The position numbers and the translations under genes were made by a program. Below are positions 41,121 through 52,835 of a stretch of 64,000 nt of DNA, piece after piece. The stretch's first letter is position 1; each line of letters starts with the position of its first letter. Source of the stretch: Amanita rubescens (taxonomy: Eukaryota > Basidiomycota > Agaricomycetes > Agaricales > Amanitaceae); contig WION01000114.1 in assembly GCA_015039365.1 (NCBI GenBank), positions 1 to 64,000 on the forward strand. The letters run 5' to 3'. The notes beneath the pieces were generated by a model, which had not been told where the DNA came from, ran no database searches, and saw nothing but the letters and a program-made list of their open reading frames with translations.

Positions 41121-43939
41121 ATGAAGTTGCCGACTTCGGTGCTGCCGCCGGCTCTGGTAGAGCTCACTTTTTTACGGGCTGCGGTGTGCGTCAATGCTGC
41201 ACGTCTTAAAACACTCTCAGCAACAAATTTTCGTCGAGGGCTACACACAGAAGCACAACACACGACTCCTCCACCTCCACTTTTTCGTCATGGGACTTAC
41301 AGACAGCCCCGTTATACCCTTTCTCCCTTGTACGTATTCCTCAGTTGGCGGGAAGTGACTAGGTCTGATCATGTTGTTTTCTACAGAGAGCAAAATAATA
41401 TGATACCATCAATTAATATAAGCCAGACCGCAACGTTGTCAGAACTTGAGCGACGTGTACAAGCACTAGAGGATGCTGCAGCAAAAGAGGTAATGAACGT
41501 GGTATCCGTCTGAATTTGCTATGTATCTTACTATTCTCTCTCTTAGAGCCAGGCTCTCGAACCACCTTCATATACGGAAGGAGAACTTACGGCCTTTTAC
41601 GAAAATCTTCTCGCTATTCCTACCGTGCAGCTCGAGCCAGAAACCGATACAGCCATCAGTGACCAAAAACAGATTCAACTTGAAGGGGACCTCCGCGCCG
41701 TTACTGAAATTGAACAACGACTCTTAGACGCTTTCCCTCCAGATGATGGGTACTTGTTGACGGACAATGCTCGCAACATGGACACATGGGCTGCACCTAC
41801 ATCTCAGTCTTATCTACGCGTCCTCGCACACCTTCAAAACATTGCGGCTCGAGAATCTTCTACTATGCCTGTTACTGGTATCATCTCCGTCAAGGAATGT
41901 GATACTCTTATACGCGTTTGCGTACGTCATTTATCACTTCTCAGCTATGTTTCTGATCTTTACCGCCCACAGCTACAGGCGAAGGATCAACTAGCTGCGG
42001 AGAAAATGTTAGATCTTATGAAAGTCAGTACATGTCGTCTAAATTCTTCCGCAGAGGCTAACAACGAATGTAGAGTCTCGCTATCCCCCTTCTGGGGAAC
42101 GCGATTAATGAAGTCATGGACTTGTATGCCAGCGCTGGGAATGTCGAAGCTGTTGAGCAAGTCATGACGAGGTATCTGACGGGTATGTCTCTAAACATGA
42201 GATAGAGCAAGTTAGTAACGTTCAGATAGACGTTCCAAACGAACAGCAACGGCATTTTCACGTCAAGGCTCACTTGTTGGCAACCCCTATGGACGCCATT
42301 CCAACCGCCGCATTGCAAGTGCTCCATAATTATGAACTTCAGTCCAACCCTGCTCCAATGCACACATATACATCTGTCATTACCTCTCTGTTCTCGAGAC
42401 CTTCGTCTTTGGCTCGCGCCCAAGCTTGGGATTTGTTCTTCCATATGCGCTACGTGGCTCACTCGCAACCAGACGTCCTTCTCTATACTCTCATGATCCG
42501 CGCTTGCGCATCACCTATATCATCCGGTCGTTCCTCCGAGCCAGAACGCGCGTTGGATCTGTGGACGGAAATGACTGTCGATCACCAAATCATGCCAACA
42601 GCAGGCGCATACAATGCCGTTATCCTTGCATTCGCAAAGTCTGGGCTCCGGCGTTACGTTTCCGAAGCGTTTAGGTTGGCAAAGGAGATGTTAGATTCTC
42701 ACCGTGACGCTGAGGGTAGAGGTGCGTTCCGCCCCGACAGGAAGACATTTTGCGCTTTGTTGGAGGGCGCGAAGCGCGTCGGAGATTTAGCGAGGGCGAG
42801 GTGGATTTTGGCTGAGATGGTGCGCGGGGTAGGCCCAGATGGGTACAGTTTCGCGGGGGAAGTCGACACAAGTATCAATGAAGAGGTGATGATGCACGTA
42901 TTCCATGCATATGCGGCATACAATCCACCATTCGTTCGGTCCATTGCGCCTCCCGAGAAAGATGCGTCCGGTGAAGTTGAAAACAAGTCAGCCACACCTG
43001 AAAGCTCGCCTGAGGCAACTACTTCCGGTCCTCCAGTGTCGGAAGACGTGTATCCGACCTTCACTCATATTCCTCCGCAGAGCAGGCAAGAAGTGATGCA
43101 TGAAGTTCGTGCCTTGTTCCAGCACATACTTGCTGATCTGGGAGAGCAAGACAACGAGTTGAACGAAACGTTACCAATCGGATACAAGTTTCAGCACGTC
43201 ACTCTTACAACCAGACTTCTCAATTCATATCTTGCTGTCTTTTACCGACACTCGTCATTAGAGGAATCTCGGGACATGTTTTGGAAACTTTACGATGAGC
43301 TTGGCGTAGAAAGGAGTGCAAGGACGTACGTGGAAGCACTTGAAAGGTGTGGCCGTACGAGGAAGGGTCGAGAACGGCAAATCGCGGCTCAGTTTACCGA
43401 GGAGCTTTGGAAGAAGTGGGAAGCCATAGAAGAATCGAAGCAAGATGGCGATCGACCATTGAGCCCGCGACTCGTTGAGAGGGCGCATACGGCACTGATG
43501 CGAACATTGACTCTGTAAGTTGATATTTTATCGGGGACACAGGGCGTCAGCTAACGACCAGAACAGAACAGGCGATCTTGACAATGCACTGGCTCGCCTG
43601 CGCGAGTTTGTCAGCAAATATCCGCCCCAAGCTGTCCGCCAGCCCTCGGCAAAACCAGCGATGCGGAGCACACGAACGACCCTCACCGCGCCAAGACCGT
43701 TGGTCCGTTTGACGTCAAGCACAGAAGTGCCTGATGACCACGTCCCTCCGTTTTTGACTTTTGCGGATATCGAAATGCTGCACCATCGATTGATAGCCTC
43801 CGAGAGTGAAGGCGCAAGAGAGAAAATTGGCTATATCAAGTGGATGTGTAAGGCGTACGAGTGGGCACTGAGGGGACGTAGGGAGGAGACGCTCAAAGCT
43901 CGGGCAGAGAAAGAGGAGCAGGGGATCGTAACCCGCTGA
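41121..43939 (+). CDS. mitochondrial pentatricopeptide-repeat (PPR) protein
   Basis: ATG at 41121 gives MKLPTSVLPPALVELTFLRA, with an Arg-rich, acid-poor leader (LSATNFRRGLHTEAQH) typical of a mitochondrial presequence. About seven exons follow; a coiled stretch LSELERRVQALEDAAAKE precedes the repeats. PPR-like helices are seen in MHTYTSVITSLF, PDVLLYTLMIRACASP, PTAGAYNAVILAFAKSG and PDRKTFCALLEGAKRVGDLA. The last exon ends EEQGIVTR at 43939. PPR proteins bind organellar RNA and act in its stability, processing or translation; the target RNA cannot be deduced. A Pro/Ser/Glu-rich insert (near 42960-43060) interrupts the repeats. Confidence 0.85.
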
Positions 43940-44532
43940 TTCGGACACCAAAAATATCGCTTGAATCGGCGATACGATATTGTAGAGCATCTTGCACTGG
44001 CAGTGCTGGATGTCAGGCAATTGACATTCTGCGGGTGTACCGGGGCTCAAGTGTTCAGGTGCAGGGGATCACAAAAACCAAGACGCGGCGAGAGAGGGAG
44101 AGTCCTTGTTGTTCCAATAGCCATAGTCTTGTACATAGCAGAGATGGCTATTTCATGTCCACTAGGCCCAGAACATGAGCAGATCATGGTAATAGAAGAC
44201 ATCAACGCTACCCTGGGGTGGGAGCTTGCAGCCATACGACAATGATATATATAGGTCGTACAGCCAGACTGGTGTCCAACACTTCAATACAAGCTCGCCC
44301 TATTATTTTTACGGGAAAGGGCCCCCGACATGGGACGAAATCTTCAGGAATGCCCACCAGATGTCAAGGTTGATTTAGGACACGATGCAATCGAAATAGC
44401 TGGCAAAATCACCGAATCTATTTACATATTATACACCACCAGTGCGCTGAAGTATCTATGAAAGTCACGTATTCTAGAAAAGGCAGGACGTTCCTGCGCC
44501 GTTGCAATCCATGATAGGCTCGATGATGAATT
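43940..44532. other. convergent intergenic region, PPR gene to MFS copy 1
   Basis: About 590 nt with both 3' ends. Short frames only; nothing recognised. Confidence 0.4.
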
Positions 44533-46754
44533 CTATGGAGAATCCGTCATTTTCTCCTCTTGTGACTGGGTTAAAGTCAACGACGACTGCGTGGTAGATT
44601 TGTCATCGTCGGGCTGGGGTACAGGTCTTGAAGCACCGCGTGTGCCACCTCCTTTGGCACCAATGATGCCGACATTTCTGAAGAAGATAATGACGAGTAT
44701 CGTTGCTGAGTAGAAGGGAGATAAAAACGCATCATATTGAGGGCAAGAAACCTACCGATCATGCAGAAACAAAAGCCTCCCCATTGCGCTGCTTGGTAGG
44801 CTTTCAATTGGGCAGATCTGGGTGCATTCTCCTGATTCGCGTCAAGAATGACGCCTAACTTACGAGAATCCCGTGCGAGGACGCGATTAAATATAATAGT
44901 GGTCACGGTCAGACCAATTGCGCTCCCCAACTGTGGGCAACGAGTAGCTTCGTCAGGAAATAAATCAGATGAATACGTGAATGATGACGTTTACCTGGGT
45001 CATTGTCGTGAACATGGCACCTGCTAAACTTTGTTCTTGTGGTTTTACTATCTTAGCAACGTAGAGGGATCCTGAAGCAAAAACGAAGTCGGCGCCGAAC
45101 ACTGAGAATATAGCACCAGGGAAACCGAATGCCCAAAATGGAGCGCCCGGAATAATGACTGCGAAGAGAATGGATGCGAGAGCTGTGCCAAATGTGCCAA
45201 TTCCTGAGGGCGGGGTAAGCAGACGTATAACTTATATTTTAAATGAAGTCACCAAGAAGCCAGACAGCGGTGACACGGTGTATAGTAAGGCCGATTACTA
45301 TGTTGAGTAAGACACCTGACACAGCAGTGGGAACGAAACGAAGCATGGTGGAGATCGGATCGAGTTTCACGTAATTCTGGTAGTAGAGCTACCATGGAAA
45401 ATGGATTAGAGATCATGTCAAATTAGTGGTACACTCAAATTCATACCGTTGCCCAAAGACTCCATGACAAGAAAGTACACCACGTCAGGAAAGCAATGAC
45501 CATGATTACCGCGAAACGCCCGTTTCCACGAGTCCACAAGGACAACTTCATAAGGGGAGGTGGGGTCCACTTAGAATACTGCGCATTGGGGTTGTCCTGA
45601 ATACGTTCGAGATACCATTGCCACAGTACGAAGAGACCAACGAAGGTGCATCCGAGAATGAGACATGCGATAATATCTGGCGTAGTGTCAGGCAAACAAA
45701 ATTAGGTTATCATAGCACGATAGGTAACTTACAGGATGTGGCCCATTTATTAGGCGCAATCTCGCCGTCACTCAATACAAAAATGATTAGAACGAGGCCA
45801 ACTGTGATCAGGGTGGCGCCGAGCCAATCCACTCGCGGATCCTTTTGCATTGATGGTTCGTCCTTGTCAATAACGAACAAGCCAATCAAGAAATAAAGAC
45901 CAGTCAGCCCTGTGGAGAGAAAAAAAGTTGAACGCCATGTTTGCCTGAAAGCATATATTAGATGAAAATGAAGAGCCAACGTTCTACTTACTTGGTCAGT
46001 TGTGTTAAGGTGGCGCCGACGCATATGCCCAAAGCACCTCCTATAGGTGCACCGGCTGCAAAAGTGGCGAATGCTATTGAGCGCAGTTTTCCGGTACTAA
46101 TCGGGAATGCGTTGGCTAGGATACCAAGCTAGAAATCACATAAGTTTGTTCCAATGAGAGTGAGATGCTCTATCTGTTCACCGATGCGGGTATCGAAGCA
46201 GCTGCTCCTGCACCTTGCAACCCTCGCAAGATATCTAACGTCAACTCATCTGCGGAGCAGGGAACGTTAAAAGTAAACAATTGATGACGAACACGATGGC
46301 TTACTTGGTGCAAAGCCACAAGCAAGAGTGAAAACAAAAAGCCATATTGATCCAATTAAGAATACCAATTTTCTTCCGTAGAGATCCGCCAGACGACCGC
46401 AGAGGACGAGGAGACATCCGGAACTTAGTGCATATGCCGAAACCTAATTTTCCTAGCGTCAGATATAAGCAACGAGTTTTTTTTTTTTGATCATACCAGC
46501 CATTGTAGTCTTGTTGGCATGATATTAAGTTCACGGCTAATTACGGGCAACGCTATTGAGACAGATGTGGTATTTGACAACTGCCGCGCATCGTCAGATT
46601 CACCAATAACAGTCTCCAGCCGACTTACATTTACAACCATAGCCATTGCACATGTGCTAATCAGTGCCACGGACTTGAGCGTGCCTGGAGCCTTGTCGTG
46701 GCGTTTGCTCATCACTAGGTGATCGCTGGAATTCGGGTCCATGGGTCTTTCCAT
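44533..46754 (-). CDS. MFS drug/toxin exporter (DHA2-type, 14-TM), copy 1
   Basis: ATG at 46754 (MERPMDPNSSDHLVMSKRHD), stop at 44533 after QEEKMTDSP. About nine exons. Landmarks: VSIALPVISRELNI with RLQWLV (end of TM1/loop), CLLVLCGRLADLYGRK (the G-R-x-A-D-x-x-G-R-(K/R) signature between TM2 and TM3), LRGLQGAGAAASIPASVN (motif C-like region of antiporters), RSIAFATFAAGAPIGGALG, and TWRSTFFLSTGLTGLYFLIG, then DWLGATLITVGLVLIIFVLS. The last helix, IGAIGL-like in other families, here reads LGSAIGLTVTTIIFNRVLA. Closest in layout to fungal 14-TM H+-drug antiporters (AZR1/ATR1 type). Substrate unknown. Paralogous to copies 2 and 3. Confidence 0.87.
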
Positions 46755-48066
46755 ACCTCAGCGGGAAAGCGGGTCGACCTGCACCATACAACTCCAGTGG
46801 CTATTTTATACAGAATGGCTTGTCGTTAGATGCCACGGATGTATAAACATGACGAAGCAGTAAAACAGAGAATATGGATAGCCTGCGACAAGAGAAGTTG
46901 AGCATTGACATAGAAGAAGATAGAGCCCGGGACTCGGTGGTGACGTACCTGGTGTACCTGTCTGCAGAAGAACCTCTGACTAAGCTCCACATACAATGTA
47001 CTGCCAAAGCTTTTGGCAGGGCAAGTCGTGCGATTTGGATACTAGAACGATTGATAGTATACGTAGATGATAAGCGGGTCAAGGTAAAGCTCACAACACA
47101 TGGTTCATGAGATGATGGCATCCCGGGTATTATAAAGTGATGGTCTTCTTCGACCTGAGCCTGTTTTTTTTGGGTATGGTCCGGAGTTGAGCTACACGGG
47201 AGGAATTGCGAGAAGGTTTTCGTAAACGACATAAAGTCCTCTTCCATGATGATAGTTGGACTCTAAGAGAGAACAGTGAGATAAAATATTGCATCGAGAT
47301 GGATTTTGATTTGCATTTTTACTGAAAATGCTTTCGCTCTTGATGAAGGGTGTCCGTCGACTTGGGGGACGCGCACGATGTAAACCAAGATCTCCATCTT
47401 ATTTGAGCAAAGTACTTTGTCACTCAATTTTGCGAACGGCTATAAAAGATGGCGAGACCGTGCAGGAGGGCTTTCACACGATGGCCTCTTCCGCCCAACG
47501 CATCAAGTCAAAACGTCGCACTCTCGTGGCACTGGCAAATATTTGTGATCTGGGAGTCCGAGACAGATGGCTGGTAGACGTGCCTACGTAATATACTATG
47601 CACTTTGGCAACCAACTGCTCTATTAACGTGCTACCGACGTTCCAATCCTCCACTATGCGGGAGGGGACAATGCCACGGTTGCGACGAGAATGGACGTAG
47701 AGCTGAAGGGGGCTCAGTGACGAGGCATGGAAATGAGCGAGCGAAGGACAAGTACCTTCCAGTTGTTCCGCAGGACAAAGGCGACCAACAACAAGAGGGA
47801 GATCTGGATACTATACCCTCTCGTCTTCCGCATTACGAGTCCCTATTTTACTAAGGAGTCGTGAGCGGCTCACTTCGCCACTCTGGGAATTGAATTTGCT
47901 AAGTCTATACCATTAATTTACCCAGAGTCATTGTGCACACAGATGGCCATGATTTTACTCTGTTTATGCGCTGCACATTGCCCGCTGATCATTTATTTTG
48001 AACCTCCCTAACCACCTAATGTCGAGAATCAGATTTTCAGCGGGTCTACAGGGATAAAAATCCAAG
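46755..48066. other. 1.3-kb region without an assignable gene
   Basis: Between MFS copy 1 (start) and the HNH gene (3' end). A 148-aa minus-strand frame (46801-47247) begins with ATG but has no domain and low-complexity Ser/Thr content. On the plus strand a TATAAAAG at 47442-47449 precedes a short frame (MASSAQRIKSKRRTLVALAN). Neither is convincing. Confidence 0.4.
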
Positions 48067-49037
48067 TCAACGATCTTGTACACCAATAGAAGAGACATAT
48101 TTCTTGATGTTTTCTTCCGCCGTACCAGTCCAGCTCGTGCCCTCAATCTGGCAGGCCTTCCATGATGGCATGGCACGCGTCGCCGCAAGGATGTCAGCAA
48201 TGATGTCTGCGTTGAGCGCCACCGTACGTTGACCTGATGATGTCGTCGTCATAGGGTGAAACGGCGGCTGTGCTTGCGCAGATCCGTGGCTGAGGTTGCG
48301 TGGTGGGCGGTCACGTTTGAAGGAATCTGAGGCATTGTCGAACACATGGTTCGATAAGATCCAGTCTTGCCAAGGTATGTCATTGGGGACGGCTGGAGCA
48401 ACAGGCGCTGAGGTTGAAAGGGGTGAAATCCACGGACGCGCATCTCATGGATTATGAATATGGAAGGAAAGGGCGCATGTTTATCCTTGATATCAAGGGC
48501 GATAGCTTTACCGTGGAATTGCTCAAGATAGTCGTGACCGGAGTAGTTGATAAACACAAACTTGCGAATCTGTTTACTGTAAATGCTTGGCCCGAATCAA
48601 AAACGAATCAATCTCACGTCTGGAAAGAAACGGATGAAGAAAAAATATCCATCGAACAGGCCGTGATGGGTTTTACACATAATTATGCCATCGCGTGGTT
48701 CATGGCGGGGCGCATCTTTGGCCTGCCCAGGGATCCAACCACGGTTCTTGAGGTCCGTCCGCTGTCCCACATTAGCATTGGGAGGGCTCAAATACCGTTG
48801 ACTTACAGTATCAGGTTCTGAGTCCATAATAATGTAGCAATGCACTATCGCATAACCACTGCCATGGATCCCACAGACAACGCAGCGACACTTTCCGAGG
48901 AACTGGTCTCGCTGATCTAATCCAGTGTGGAATGCGGTGGTTGTTGACAAGGCCGAGAAGTCCTGGTCTGCCCAACCAAATCCAGGGGGTGGTGCGTCTG
49001 GAGGGAGAGGAAGTGCGAGCGTGGACAGAGATGCCAT
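48067..49037 (-). CDS. HNH-nuclease-domain protein (HNH_2-like), one apparent frameshift
   Basis: ATG at 49037 (MASLSTLALPLPPDAPPPGF), stop at 48067. Reading: GWADQDFSALSTTTAFHTGL, CRCVVCGIHG, a HCYIIMDSEPDT strand, WIPGQAKDAPRHEPRDGIIM then CKTHHGLFDGYFFFIRFF, and VFINYSGHDYLEQFHGKAIA. The last part reads WQDWILSNHVFDNASDSFKR to AMPSWKACQIEGTSWTGTAE. The C-x-x-C ... H ... C-x-x-H-H layout fits a zinc-stabilised HNH fold; the first catalytic His position reads H-C-Y rather than H-C-H. Between HPFQP and APVAPAVPNDIPWQDW one base is missing (plus-strand 48412-48413). I know this as a basidiomycete protein family of unknown role. A decayed inverted copy is at 57308-58140. Confidence 0.7.
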
Positions 49038-49779
49038 GATGGAAGGGCTTACGACTCTGCGTGACTGACTCAGAGCGACATATGCGATAGGAGTCTGGTC
49101 AAAACGTGCCTGTGTGGTATACTATGCACTCTGACATGATGCCGACGTTCGCCGTAACCAACGTAGACTTCGCTTTCCCTCTCCCACACGGGAAACACTA
49201 CGTTCAGGCACTTATAGACTACTTCATCGACATTGAAGATAGGATCAGGACGACCACCGTCAAACCTAATACACTCGTCTCTTCATTTTACGTCAATCCA
49301 AACCCATCGAGCACAGAATCGCCGTTAACTTCTCGTTGGCGGTGTGGTAGTCAACGTTGCCAACATCGACGTGGATAAGGAAGAACTCAAAGACGATGGA
49401 TCGGGTGTGTATGATTTCCTGCCTCAAAATTCCCACACGCCGATCGTTTGTATGCTTCATTGGCCTCCAGGTAAGAACGTTCAGAGCACTTTACTATCTC
49501 GTGTACCCGATACTGGCCTTGCACGCTGAAAGTGTAATTAGAGTACATAAAATCCATGATCATAACTCCGAGAGCATGTTGAAGGTCATTGTCAGATTCG
49601 TTCCCTCTCCGCTACGGCAATGCAACTGAGCCCGATAAAGAAACGCGACAAGCGCAAGTCCAACCCAATTGTTGAAATCGTTTCACAAAACAAGGCGGTG
49701 TGAGTTCCTTCGCTATGGAAACCTCCAACCTTTCATTAGACGTTGCGGAGAGGAATGGAGGATGTCGAATAGTGAATGC
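49038..49779 (+). other. probable remnant of an unidentified plus-strand gene
   Basis: Readable protein-like stretches occur: TNVDFAFPLPHGKHYVQALI (49160-49220), VVVNVANIDVDKEELKDDGS and VYDFLPQNSHTPIVCMLHWP (49340-49470), then ALYYLVYPILALHAESVIRV near 49490-49550. The frames do not join with normal splice sites, and no family is recognised. A shorter homologous tail, ending VDVAGREESDDEGWDSNYG, lies at 58640-58816, again just before the 3' end of an MFS gene, so the fragment travelled with the MFS duplications. Confidence 0.45.
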
Positions 49780-52154
49780 TACTGGGAGTTCAACATTTTC
49801 TCCAGATCTCGAGATTGGGATGGAGTCAACGTGGACTGCCTGGTAGGTTTCTGATCATTGGACTGAGGTTCGGGTTCTGGAGCACCGTGGGCATCGCCTT
49901 CCACTCCGACGATACCAACATGTCTGAAGAAAATAATGGCAAGTATTGTTGCTAAGAAAAAGAGATGAATAACGCGTCACATGAACAAACGGAACACTAC
50001 GTACCGATCATTGCGAAACAAACGGTCGCCCACTGCGCTGCTTGATAGGCTTTCAATTGTGCGGATCTAGGTGCATTGTCTTGATTCGCAACAAGGATGA
50101 CACCCTGCTTGCCAGAATCCTGTGCGAGAACGCGATTAAACACAATAGTGGTCACGGTTACACCTATAGTGGTCCCGATCTAGTAACAAGTTGCCTCGTC
50201 AGTAAATGAATCTGTGCATGGGTTATGACATCTACCTGAGTCATTGTCTGGAACAAACCACCCGCTAAACTTTGTTCATCGTCTTTTGCTATCTTAGCGA
50301 CGTAGAGTGTTCCAGAAGCGAAAACGAAGTCGGCACCCATCACTGCGCAGATAGCGCTAGGGAAGCCGAATGCCCAATATGGAGCGCTTGGTATGATGAC
50401 TGCAAAGAAAATGGGTGCGCAACCGGTGATAAACGTGCCGACTGCTGAGGAGCGGGTTAGCAGTCATACAACATGTATTCTTAGAGGAATAGTCACCAAG
50501 AAGCCAGACAACGGGGACACGGTGTATAATGAGGGCTACGGTTACATTGAGAAAGATACCTGTTGTAAACGCTGGTATGAAACGAAGCATGGTGGGGATT
50601 GGTTTGAGATTGACGTAATTCTGGTAGTAGAGCTATCATGAATGAGTTAGAGATAATGTGGAAAAAGGAAGCGTTCTAATTCATACCGTTGCCCAAAGGT
50701 TCCATGATATGAAAGTCCCCCATGTCAGGAGGGCGATGACCATGATCACAGAGAATCGCCCATCTCCGCGAGTCCACAAGGACAACTTCATAAGGGGAGG
50801 TGGGGTCCACTTGGAGTATTGCGCATTGGGGTTATCCTGAATACGTTCGAGATACAATTGCCACAGTAAGAAAAGACCGACGAAAGCGCATCCGAGAATC
50901 AGACAAGCAATAATATCTCGTGTAATGTCAGACCAGCGAAATTAGTTTACGTCACAGTGAATAACTCACAGGATGTGGCCCATTTATTGGGCGCAATCTC
51001 GCCATCGCTCAGTACAAAAACGATTAAAACGAGGCCAACTGTAATCAGGGCGCCGCCGAGCCAATCCACTCGTTTATCCTTTGCCATTGATGGTTCATCC
51101 TTATCAATAACGAACAAGCCAATTAAGAGATAAAGACCGGTCAATGCTGTGGAGAAAAAGAACGTCGAACGCCACGTTTGTCTGAAAGTAAGTATATATG
51201 AGACTAATAAAAACAAGGGGCTGACAATCTACTGACTTGGTCAGTTGTGTCAAGATAGCGCCGATGCATAAGCCGAGACCCCCTCCTACAGGTGCACCTG
51301 CTGAAAAAGTTGCGAACGCTACTGAACGCAGTCTTCCGGTGCTGATTGGGAATGCGTCGGCGAGAATACCGAGCTGGAAGCCATATGAGTTTGCTCCGAC
51401 GATAGAAAGACGTTCTATCTATTCACCGATGCGGGTATTGTAGCAGCTGACCCTGCGCCTTGTAATCCTCGCAATATTTCTAGCGTCAACTCATCTGAGA
51501 AGGGACCTTAGTAAAGCGAACAGACAATGAACAACACGATGGCTGCGCATGAGCATAGCCAACCACACGACCACACGCTATAGTCACCAACATCAACTCC
51601 ACACGTACCAGTCGTGGCGCCTACGTTCTAGAGGATGATGAAGACAAAGCCCACGTGTGGTATTCCAGTCGACTATGCCTTACCATGCGCTATAACGACG
51701 GCTTACCTTTCGCAAAGCCACAAGCAATAGAGAATACAAAAAGCCATATCGATCCTGCGAAGAATACGAACTTTCTTCCATAAAGATCCGCCAGACGACC
51801 GCAGAGAACAAGGAGACATGCGGAACTTAGTGCATATGATGACACCTGATTTTTCTAGCGTTAAATATAAACAAAAAAGTTTTTTTGATCATACCAGCCA
51901 TTGTAGTCTTGTCTGTAGGATGTTGAGTTCACGGCCAATTACAGGTATCGATATCGCGACAGTTGTGATATTTTGTGTCTGCCATGCGCGTCGTTAGATT
52001 CATCAAGAACAATCTCTGGTAGACTTACATTGACAATCATAGCCAGCGAGCATGTGGTAATCAGCGCCACGGACTTGAGCATGCTTGGTGCCTTCTCCTT
52101 GCGTTCGCTAATCGCTAGACGATCCTCGACGTCGGGAATTGGGTCCATCGTCAT
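49780..52154 (-). CDS. MFS drug/toxin exporter, copy 2
   Basis: ATG at 52154 (MTMDPIPDVEDRLAISERKE), stop at 49780 after SRDLEKMLNSQ. Same exon plan as copies 1 and 3; all exons checked read through. Landmarks: VAISIPVIGRELNILQTRLQ, LRGLQGAGSAATIPASVN, TWRSTFFFSTALTGLYLLIG, DWLGGALITVGLVLIVFVLS, and a C-terminal RHVGIVGVEGDAHGAPEPEP tail. The intron after the GFAK exon is enlarged by a 150-bp insertion (51545-51694), which lies a few bases inside the GTAAGC donor. If splicing still works the protein is complete. Shares upstream promoter blocks with copy 3. Confidence 0.85.
51545..51694. mobile_element. 150-bp MITE-like insertion in an MFS intron
   Basis: Copy 3 reads ACGATGGCT directly into the splice donor. 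Here that sequence is split by 150 bp and repeated on the far side as ACGACGGCT (51536-51544 and 51695-51703), an imperfect 9-bp target-site duplication. The insert begins GCGCATGAGCATAG and ends CTATGCCTTACCATGCGC, imperfect terminal inverted repeats. No coding capacity. A related copy lies at about 58452-58575. Confidence 0.8.
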
Positions 52155-52835
52155 TGGCCGCTCGATACCTCAGGAGTCCGTGGAAGAAGGGATCAATCTG
52201 CATCATACGACTTCAGTGGCCATTAAGTGCAAAAATTACTTCTGTTTTGATGGCTGGCATACAGAAGTAATTGACAAATTGTCATGTTAATGCAGTGCAT
52301 TCACATGTCAGTTTGTCATTATCAATGACATTGACAAGAGAGATTAGTCCTTGTGAGTATATCGTTCTATTTAGGTGTCGTTGTGATCATGCACGTGCCC
52401 CGACCATGTGGGATCGAAACGCTCAAGCTGACAAGGCATGACTAGCATGACTATGCATGATTTGTATAGGCGTAAGCATAATATATATAACGTTATGCGA
52501 GCCTTTTTTTCAGCATACTGTGGCTATAACGGAGGGCGTAGTGGGGGGTATATGAGTTTTGCACGACGCATCAGCTTGTCGATGACGCCTTGAGCTTGAG
52601 GAGTCGTCGGGGCCACTTTATGGTCATCCCCCACAATATCCAAAGAAACATTCGCATAGTTGTAGGATCTGCTATTGGTGCTGCTGGGAATATATATCGG
52701 CCCCGGATAAATAGGCAAGCTCATGAACAACCTGAACAAATTAAACATATGACATATATATATAGTACTGTTGACCACACAACTCACTGCCAGTGGCAAA
52801 GTTATTATTGTACCTGCCAGTGCCACGTCTACATC
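52155..52835. other. promoter region of MFS copy 2 and 5' region of the hydrolase
   Basis: Contains the conserved E-box block (listed) and AT-rich sequence. The hydrolase frame is open from 52590 but has no supporting features before 52836. Confidence 0.45.
52385..52410 (-). promoter_or_regulatory. conserved E-box (CACGTG) block upstream of MFS copy 2
   Basis: GATCATG followed by CACGTG (52392-52397) and CCCCGACCATGTG, about 240 bp upstream of the ATG. Almost the same block with CACGTG is found about 290 bp upstream of MFS copy 3 (61284-61310). Neighbouring blocks GTGAGTATATC and CAGTTTGTCATTAT are also shared. CACGTG is a bHLH-type site; the factor is unknown. Confidence 0.55.

Noticed and set aside
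46801..47247. 148-aa minus-strand frame with ATG upstream of MFS copy 1
   Set aside because: Ser/Thr-rich with no motif and no supporting introns or homologue in the window; likely chance.
52590..52835. N-terminal extension of the alpha/beta hydrolase
   Set aside because: The extension begins without an ATG-supported context, is rich in Cys/Gln/Tyr of non-coding type and is not seen in the family; ATG 52836 preferred.
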